This document shows positions 6,183 through 10,584 of a stretch of DNA of 10,584 nucleotides, in pieces (position 1 is the first letter of the stretch; each line of letters opens with the position of its first letter). The notes under the pieces are model-generated. The model saw only the letters and a list, made by a program, of their open reading frames with translations. It ran no database searches and had not been told where the DNA came from. Made by a program: the position numbers and the translations under genes. This DNA is from JBEVMS01 sp040508515. GTDB taxonomy: Bacteria; Pseudomonadota; Gammaproteobacteria; Xanthomonadales; Rhodanobacteraceae. The stretch covers positions 1 through 10,584 of the forward strand of contig JBEVMS010000036.1 in the NCBI GenBank assembly GCA_040508515.1, written 5' to 3'.

Positions 6183-7526
6183 ATGTCCCACACCTCGCCG
6201 CTGCTCGATAGCATGCGCCGGCAACTGGCCGCCGACGGCGGCAGCGGCGCGCTGTGCGTGGCGTTCAGCGGCGGCGCCGATTCCAGCGCCTTGCTGCATG
6301 CGCTGGCGCAGTTGCCCGAAGCGCGCGCGCGCGGCCTGCGCGCGCTGCATATCGATCACGCCCTACACCCGGACAGCAACGACTGGGCCGCGCACGCAGT
6401 CGCTCAGTGCGCGAACTGGAACGTGCCGATCACGGTGATCCGAGTGCAGGTCGCGCCCGACGGTCGTGGCCTCGAAGCGGCGGCGCGCCAGGCACGCTAT
6501 GGCGCCTTCGCCGCTGCGTTGACGGCCGGTGAAACGCTGCTGCTGGCGCATCATCGCGATGATCAGATCGAAACCGTGCTGCTGAAATTGCTGCGCGGCG
6601 CCGGCCCCGAAGGCCTGGCCGGCATGCGCGTGCGACGCCCGCTCGGCCCGGGCCAGCTTTGGCGTCCGCTGCTGGACCTGCCGCGCCAGCGGCTGCGCGA
6701 GTACCTGCAAGCGCAGGGACTTAGCTTCATCGAAGACCCCTCCAACGCCGACACGCGGTTATCGCGCAACCAACTGCGGCGGGAAATCCTGCCGCGACTG
6801 CTGGCGCACTGGCCGCACGCAGCGGAGTCCATCCTGCACAGCGCGCGGCTCAGCCGCGAGGCCGACGACGCGCTGCGCCAGCACTGGTTGGCCGCCTACG
6901 TCACCCTGCTCGATCCGGCCAACCGCAGCCTTGATGCGCCCGGCTGGCTTGCACTGGCGCCGGGCTTGCGCCATCCGCTGCTGGATCACTGGCTGCACGC
7001 CCAAGGGCTGCCGGCGCCGACTACCGCCCAACGCGCGCAGATCGAGCATCAACAACGCCACGCGCTGCCCGACCGCTTGCCCTGCGTGCGCTGGCGCGGC
7101 GCCGAACTGCACCTATGGCGCGCGCGCTGGTGGGCTACCGCGCCGCTGCCAACGCCGCCGCCGGACTGGCAGCAGCCGTGGCGTGGCGAGCCGCTGGCCT
7201 TGCCAGGCGGCGGGCAGTTGAGCCTGCGCACCGACGCGGGCAGCGCTGCGCCCATGCTGTCCGCTCTCCAGGTGCGCCTGCGCCGTGGCGGCGAACGGCT
7301 CAAGCCCGCCGGCCAAGCGCATACCCGCGAGCTGCGCGATCTGTTCCAGCAAGGCGCCTTGCCACCCTGGCTGCGCCCGCTGTGTCCGCTGATTTATGAG
7401 GGCGATCAGTTGATCGCGGTGGCCGATCGCTGGTATTCCGAACGCGGCCGAACACTGTTTTCTCAGGCGGGTGCGGAGCCCGTCTGGGATGCGGTTTCGA
7501 TTGATTCCGACCGCCTCGTGCAGTAG
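6183..7526 (+). CDS. tilS: tRNA(Ile)-lysidine synthetase
   Basis: TilS uses ATP and lysine to convert C34 of the CAU-anticodon tRNA-Ile to lysidine, so that it reads AUA and is charged with isoleucine; it is normally essential. The 447-aa product (E. coli 432) has the N-type ATP pyrophosphatase loop FSGGADSS (28-35), the family motif HHRDDQIET (123-131), the basic segment RNQLRREILPRL (from about 195), a helical middle domain, and the C-terminal TilS domain from about 364 (LRRGGERLKPAG). The frame is open upstream inside the previous gene, but the ATG at 6183 gives the right N-terminus just before the ATP loop. It begins 5 bp after the adenosine deaminase stop and ends 11 bp before xseB. No Shine-Dalgarno sequence is obvious, so translational coupling is plausible. 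Identification is secure. Confidence 0.97.
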   Translation: MSHTSPLLDSMRRQLAADGGSGALCVAFSGGADSSALLHALAQLPEARARGLRALHIDHALHPDSNDWAAHAVAQCANWNVPITVIRVQVAPDGRGLEAAARQARYGAFAAALTAGETLLLAHHRDDQIETVLLKLLRGAGPEGLAGMRVRRPLGPGQLWRPLLDLPRQRLREYLQAQGLSFIEDPSNADTRLSRNQLRREILPRLLAHWPHAAESILHSARLSREADDALRQHWLAAYVTLLDPANRSLDAPGWLALAPGLRHPLLDHWLHAQGLPAPTTAQRAQIEHQQRHALPDRLPCVRWRGAELHLWRARWWATAPLPTPPPDWQQPWRGEPLALPGGGQLSLRTDAGSAAPMLSALQVRLRRGGERLKPAGQAHTRELRDLFQQGALPPWLRPLCPLIYEGDQLIAVADRWYSERGRTLFSQAGAEPVWDAVSIDSDRLVQ

Positions 7527-7537
7527 CTTGTCGGCCC

Positions 7538-7798
7538 ATGGCCAAGTCCTCTCCCGCCCCCGTCCCAGCGCCCGCGGCCGCTGATTTCGAGCACTCGCTG
7601 GACGAGCTCGAACAACTGGTCGCGCGCATGGAAGGCGGTGAGCTGAGCCTGGACGAATCCTTGCAATCGTTCGAACGTGGCATCGGCCTGTATCGCCACT
7701 GCCAGCAGGCGCTGGAGCAGGCCGAGCTGCGCGTGCGCCTATTGCTCGACCCCGAAGCCCCCGAAAGCGCCCAACCGTTTGAAACCCCCGATCCTTGA
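7538..7798 (+). CDS. xseB: Exodeoxyribonuclease VII small subunit
   Basis: XseB is the small subunit of exonuclease VII, which with XseA (not in this window) degrades single-stranded DNA from both ends and takes part in DNA repair. The 86-aa product has the typical two-helix core FEHSLDELEQLVARMEGGEL followed by LSLDESLQSFERG, then a third helical stretch rich in Glu, Gln and Leu. The first 12 residues are a Pro/Ala-rich extension. The ATG at 7538 lies 11 bp after the tilS stop. The gene probably overlaps ispA by 20 bp, an xseB-ispA arrangement common in gammaproteobacteria. Confidence 0.95.
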   Translation: MAKSSPAPVPAPAAADFEHSLDELEQLVARMEGGELSLDESLQSFERGIGLYRHCQQALEQAELRVRLLLDPEAPESAQPFETPDP

Positions 7799-8696
7799 GC
7801 TAGGCCCCGCCCTGCAAGCGTTGGTTGCCCGCGCCGATACCGCGCTGGCCCACGCTTTGCCCGCAGACGACCACGCCCCACAGCAATTGCATCGCGCGAT
7901 GCGCTATTCCGTGCTCGGCGGCGGCAAGCGGCTGCGTCCGCTGCTGGTCTACGCGGCCGGTCATGCGCTGGGCGAATCGGGTCGGCGGCTGGACGCGCCC
8001 GCTTGCGCGGTCGAGCTGATCCACGCCTATTCGTTGATTCACGACGACCTGCCGGCGATGGATGACGACGACCTGCGTCGCGGACGCCCCACCTGCCATA
8101 TCGCGTTCGGTGAGGCGATGGCGATCCTGGCCGGCGACGCACTGCAAGCGCTGGCGTTCGAAATCCTGGCGCACGATATCGACCCGCACGGCAATGAGCC
8201 CGGCGTCGATGCGCAACGCTGCGTAGAGATGCTGCGCGTGCTCGGTCGGGCCTGCGGCGCCGAGGGCATGGCCGGCGGGCAGGCGCTGGATCTGGCGGCG
8301 GTCGGCGTGACACTGAGCCTGGCCGAGCTGGAACATATGCATGCCAGCAAGACGGGCGCGTTGATCCGCGCGTCGGTGCGCCTGGGTGCACTGGCCGGCG
8401 GCGCCGATAGCGATAGTCTGGCAGCGCTGGATCGCTACGCCCACGCGGTCGGCCTGGCCTTCCAGGTGCGTGACGACATTCTCGATGTGGAAGGCGACTC
8501 GGCGGTGATCGGCAAGACCGCCGGCAAGGATGCCGCCGCCGATAAACCGACCTTCCCCTCCATAATCGGCCTGCAGGCCTCGCAGGCACGGCTGGCCGAA
8601 CTAACCGCCACGGCGCTGACGGCTATCGCACCGTTCGGCCCGCATGGCGCGCTGCTGGAAGAACTGGCCCGCTACGCCGCCGATCGCCTGCATTAG
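7779..8696 (+). CDS. ispA: Farnesyl diphosphate synthase
   Basis: IspA condenses dimethylallyl and isopentenyl diphosphates to geranyl and then farnesyl diphosphate, the precursor of undecaprenyl carrier lipid and quinone tails. Both aspartate-rich motifs are present: DDLPAMD (89-95) with a further DDD, and DDILD (232-236). Also visible are GGGKRLRP near the N-terminus, the tyrosine five residues before the first motif (HAYSLIHDD), GGQALDL and KTGALI. No in-frame ATG occurs before the conserved GGGKRLRP region. TTG at 7779 gives 305 aa, close to the 299 of E. coli, and is my choice; GTG at 7677 would add a cysteine- and arginine-rich extension that is only xseB read in another frame. The TTG lies inside xseB, so translation is probably coupled. 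No dxs follows, although it often does in gammaproteobacteria. Function is secure; the start is not. Confidence 0.93.
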   Translation: MKPPILELGPALQALVARADTALAHALPADDHAPQQLHRAMRYSVLGGGKRLRPLLVYAAGHALGESGRRLDAPACAVELIHAYSLIHDDLPAMDDDDLRRGRPTCHIAFGEAMAILAGDALQALAFEILAHDIDPHGNEPGVDAQRCVEMLRVLGRACGAEGMAGGQALDLAAVGVTLSLAELEHMHASKTGALIRASVRLGALAGGADSDSLAALDRYAHAVGLAFQVRDDILDVEGDSAVIGKTAGKDAAADKPTFPSIIGLQASQARLAELTATALTAIAPFGPHGALLEELARYAADRLH

Positions 8697-8887
8697 ACCG
8701 TCCGACAAAGCCGCCCGCATCCGCCCAGCAAGCAAAACCAGCGCGGGATCAAGGCCGCTCTCAAAGCCATGACCCCATGATGATGGGCCTCAATACGACG
8801 CCGTTTCCCCCACCAGGGCTCTGACACCTGGTTAAGGCACGTACGTGTGCCCGAATGCTTCATCTGCAACGAGCACGTGCAATCAAA
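8697..8887. other. Convergent gap between ispA and mscS
   Basis: These 191 bp separate two convergent genes. Besides the hairpin at 8812-8832, there is CCCAT-GATG-ATGGG at 8774-8787 and a perfect 10-bp palindrome CACGTACGTG at 8838-8847. No gene is visible. Confidence 0.5.
8812..8832. terminator. Possible bidirectional terminator hairpin
   Basis: ACCAGG (8812-8817) and CCTGGT (8827-8832) pair around a 9-nt loop between the convergent ispA and mscS genes. No T-run follows on either side, so a weak or Rho-assisted stop is the most that can be claimed. Confidence 0.35.
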
Positions 8888-10006
8888 TCAGGTGGCCCCT
8901 GCATGTTCCTGCCGTGCGACGGCCGGCCGCGGGTTGCGCGCAGGAACCACGGGAAGGGGATTCTGCATTTGCAGCGTGCGGGTGGGAAGCGCGAACTCGA
9001 TGTGCTGCTCGGCGAAGGCTTTGACGATACCGAGATTGATCGTCTGCTGCGCATCCATATAGCGGTTGAAGTCGGGCGATGTGACGTAATAGACCACCTC
9101 GAAATCGAGCGAACTTTGACCAAAGCCCTTGAAATGTGCGCGGTCGACGCGAACGTCCGCCGTCTTCTCAGCGATGGCTCGTACGATGCCCGGAATGGTC
9201 GCCAGCGTCGCTGCATCCGTGTCGTAGGTCACCCCGAAGCCAAACACGATGCGGCGCTGTTCCATGCGGGCGTAGTTGTGCAGCGTGTTGCCCAAAAGTT
9301 CGGCATTGCCGATGACGATCTCCTCCCCTGTCAGCGAGCAGATGCGGGTCGTTTTGACGCCCACGTGCACGATGGTGCCGGCCACATCCCCGAAGGTCAC
9401 AAACTGGCCGATTTCAAACGGCTTATCGAGCCCAATGGACATGGATGCAAAGAGATCGCTCAGGATGCTCTGCAACGCCAGAGCCACGGCAACACCGCCC
9501 ACGCCCAAGCTGGCAACAAAAGCCGTGATGTTGACCCCAGCTACGCTCATCGCAGCCAACAGCAGCGTGGCCCACACCATGATGCGTGCGAGCCAGCTCA
9601 TCATGGTCAGAACGACGGGATTGTGGGTCTGGATACCATCCACACTAAGCGAGGTGACGGTCCACGAGCGCACCAGGCTGTTGGCCCAGAGCCCAAGTTG
9701 AACTGCGATGGCCACCGTGCCAATGAGCCCGATATAGCGGTTGGTGCGATCGGATAAGCCAAGCGTTTGGACGCCCAGCACCACGAAGGCGATAGACACC
9801 AGCCACCCACGGGTCTGGGCGGCGGCGACTCCCAGAGCGCGTGCCAGAGCCGAACGACGGTGGGAGAGCGCTCTCGATAGCAGCCGGAGCGATATCAACA
9901 CCACCAGGATGCCGATGAACGCGATTGCGCTGCCCACAAGCCAGCGCCATGCCGCAATGCCGATAAAGGTGTAGTGAAGCGCCCACTGATGGAAGGCTTC
10001 GAACAT
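8888..10006 (-). CDS. MscS-family mechanosensitive ion channel
   Basis: An inner-membrane channel predicted to open under membrane tension and release solutes during osmotic downshock. The 372-aa product is larger than E. coli MscS (286 aa) because it has five rather than three apparent transmembrane helices: about 14-43, 67-83, 91-112, 121-147 and the pore helix 150-180. The pore helix has the family glycine/alanine pattern (SLGVGGVAVALALQSILSDL) and leads into the conserved LDKPFEIGQFV of the beta domain, followed by a mixed alpha/beta domain to about residue 345. The last 25 residues are rich in Pro, Ala and Arg. The ATG at 10004-10006 is fixed by a perfect Shine-Dalgarno sequence four bases upstream; the 33-codon upstream extension is ignored. 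GC content is visibly lower than in the tilS-ispA genes, and the orientation is opposite, which suggests a separate origin. It is an MscS homologue, not necessarily MscS itself. Confidence 0.92.
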   Translation of the reverse strand: MFEAFHQWALHYTFIGIAAWRWLVGSAIAFIGILVVLISLRLLSRALSHRRSALARALGVAAAQTRGWLVSIAFVVLGVQTLGLSDRTNRYIGLIGTVAIAVQLGLWANSLVRSWTVTSLSVDGIQTHNPVVLTMMSWLARIMVWATLLLAAMSVAGVNITAFVASLGVGGVAVALALQSILSDLFASMSIGLDKPFEIGQFVTFGDVAGTIVHVGVKTTRICSLTGEEIVIGNAELLGNTLHNYARMEQRRIVFGFGVTYDTDAATLATIPGIVRAIAEKTADVRVDRAHFKGFGQSSLDFEVVYYVTSPDFNRYMDAQQTINLGIVKAFAEQHIEFALPTRTLQMQNPLPVVPARNPRPAVARQEHAGAT

Positions 10007-10010
10007 GATT

Positions 10011-10017
10011 ACCTCCT
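10011..10017 (-). promoter_or_regulatory. Perfect ribosome binding site of the mscS-like gene
   Basis: On the minus strand AGGAGGT stands four bases before the ATG at 10006. It settles the start codon against the longer reading frame. None of the other genes in the window has a comparable site. Confidence 0.85.
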
Positions 10018-10377
10018 GCTTGTACCCGTTGGGTGCACATTGCAAAGAAGTAATAGAGGGTGGCACAGAGGCCGTGGACACCCTGTGTCGTGCACTCGGT
10101 GGCACGGTGACTAACGCGGCACCAGAGTCGGTGAAGATTCAGGAATCACATCAACGTACGCATTCGACAATGGGCCGAGGTTCTCGGTAATCCTTCTGGC
10201 GGCTGCCCGCTTTCATGGTGCTTGCTGGCATCGCGCTCACGCTCACCCTCCTTGCGATGAACCGCAGCGGTTTACTGCCAGCCTCGATCGTCAGCTCCCC
10301 GTGGCTTTACAACGGGGGCGCGCACGCTACTGGCACCATGGCCTCGTCCACGATCGGGGTTGCTCACCGCCCCCCAT

Positions 10378-10394
10378 GTAACGCGTGTAACGCG
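10378..10394 (+). repeat. Tandem 8-bp repeat
   Basis: GTAACGCG occurs twice (10378-10385 and 10387-10394) with one base between. It could be a pair of protein half-sites or chance; no nearby gene gives it meaning. Confidence 0.3.
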
Positions 10395-10584
10395 GCATGA
10401 CGTGCTGGCGCGCCAGGTGGCTCAGATCGCCGTCGACGCCGTCAGTACCTAACGAACCCAAGGGACGCTGCCGAGGTCCGGCGGCGGGTTGATCGCTTTG
10501 CGGCCATTCGTTCGGCGAAGGCTCGCCCATCGACTCTCACAGCGGCACTCATGGGCTGAATGACGAGGTTTGATCTGCGGTCCT

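Larger units (their letters stand above)
10007..10584. other. Right-end region without a recognisable gene
   Basis: These 578 bp contain only short open frames, none of which I recognise: + 10005-10190, + 10215-10400, - 10327-10530, and a minus-strand frame open from the window edge to a TGA at 10442-10444. The stretch next to the mscS-like gene should hold its promoter, but I find no convincing -10/-35 pair. A 29-codon minus frame (10151-10240, GTG start) has AAGGAGG six bases upstream; coding is unproven. Composition near 10021-10080 is about 53% GC, well below the core genes. It could be decayed genes or a regulatory spacer. Confidence 0.5.

Noticed and set aside
7300..8589. 429-aa open frame on the minus strand
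   Set aside because: Antisense to tilS, xseB and ispA; Arg/Pro/Ser-rich translation typical of a shadow frame.
8855..9757. 300-aa open frame on the + strand
   Set aside because: Antisense to the MscS-type gene, whose helices, pore motif and Shine-Dalgarno site are unmistakable; this frame shows no domain.
10327..10530. 67-aa minus-strand frame as a transposase fragment
   Set aside because: It ends abruptly and I see no DDE residues, helix-turn-helix or terminal inverted repeats; nothing supports a mobile element.

Overview
This window is chromosomal DNA from a high-GC gammaproteobacterium, most likely of the Xanthomonadales (Lysobacterales) / Rhodanobacteraceae group. That placement rests on the dnaE, accA, tilS, xseB and ispA order, the protein types and the strong G/C bias at third codon positions; no sequence search was possible. 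Most of the window is core housekeeping DNA on the + strand. A compositionally different right end starts after ispA.

Layout. The 3' end of dnaE (1-1307) ends in a strong 11-bp hairpin. It is followed by about 620 bp without a credible gene (1308-1931). This gap holds three diverged copies of a 69-bp repeat spaced about 200 bp apart, each carrying DnaA-box-like 9-mers and a short palindrome. A small HNH protein of the YajD type (1932-2315, minus) is divergent from accA (2471-3427). After a 339-bp gap with short hairpin repeats comes an NYN-domain/LOTUS-like putative RNase (3767-4519). An exported adenosine-deaminase-like enzyme (4591-6177), tilS (6183-7526), xseB (7538-7798) and ispA (7779-8696) follow tightly packed and probably form one transcription unit. 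ispA converges on a five-helix MscS-type channel gene (8888-10006, minus) with a perfect Shine-Dalgarno sequence. The last 578 bp contain no gene I can recognise.

Functions. The genes cover replication (DnaE), fatty acid synthesis (AccA), tRNA-Ile decoding (TilS), DNA repair (XseB), isoprenoid synthesis (IspA), nucleoside salvage (ADA-like), RNA metabolism (NYN protein) and osmotic protection (MscS). Apart from co-transcription they do not form a single pathway. No phage, CRISPR array, insertion sequence or defence island is visible. The most unusual element is the DnaA-box repeat array downstream of dnaE. The second is the composition change after ispA, at the place where related gammaproteobacteria usually carry dxs.
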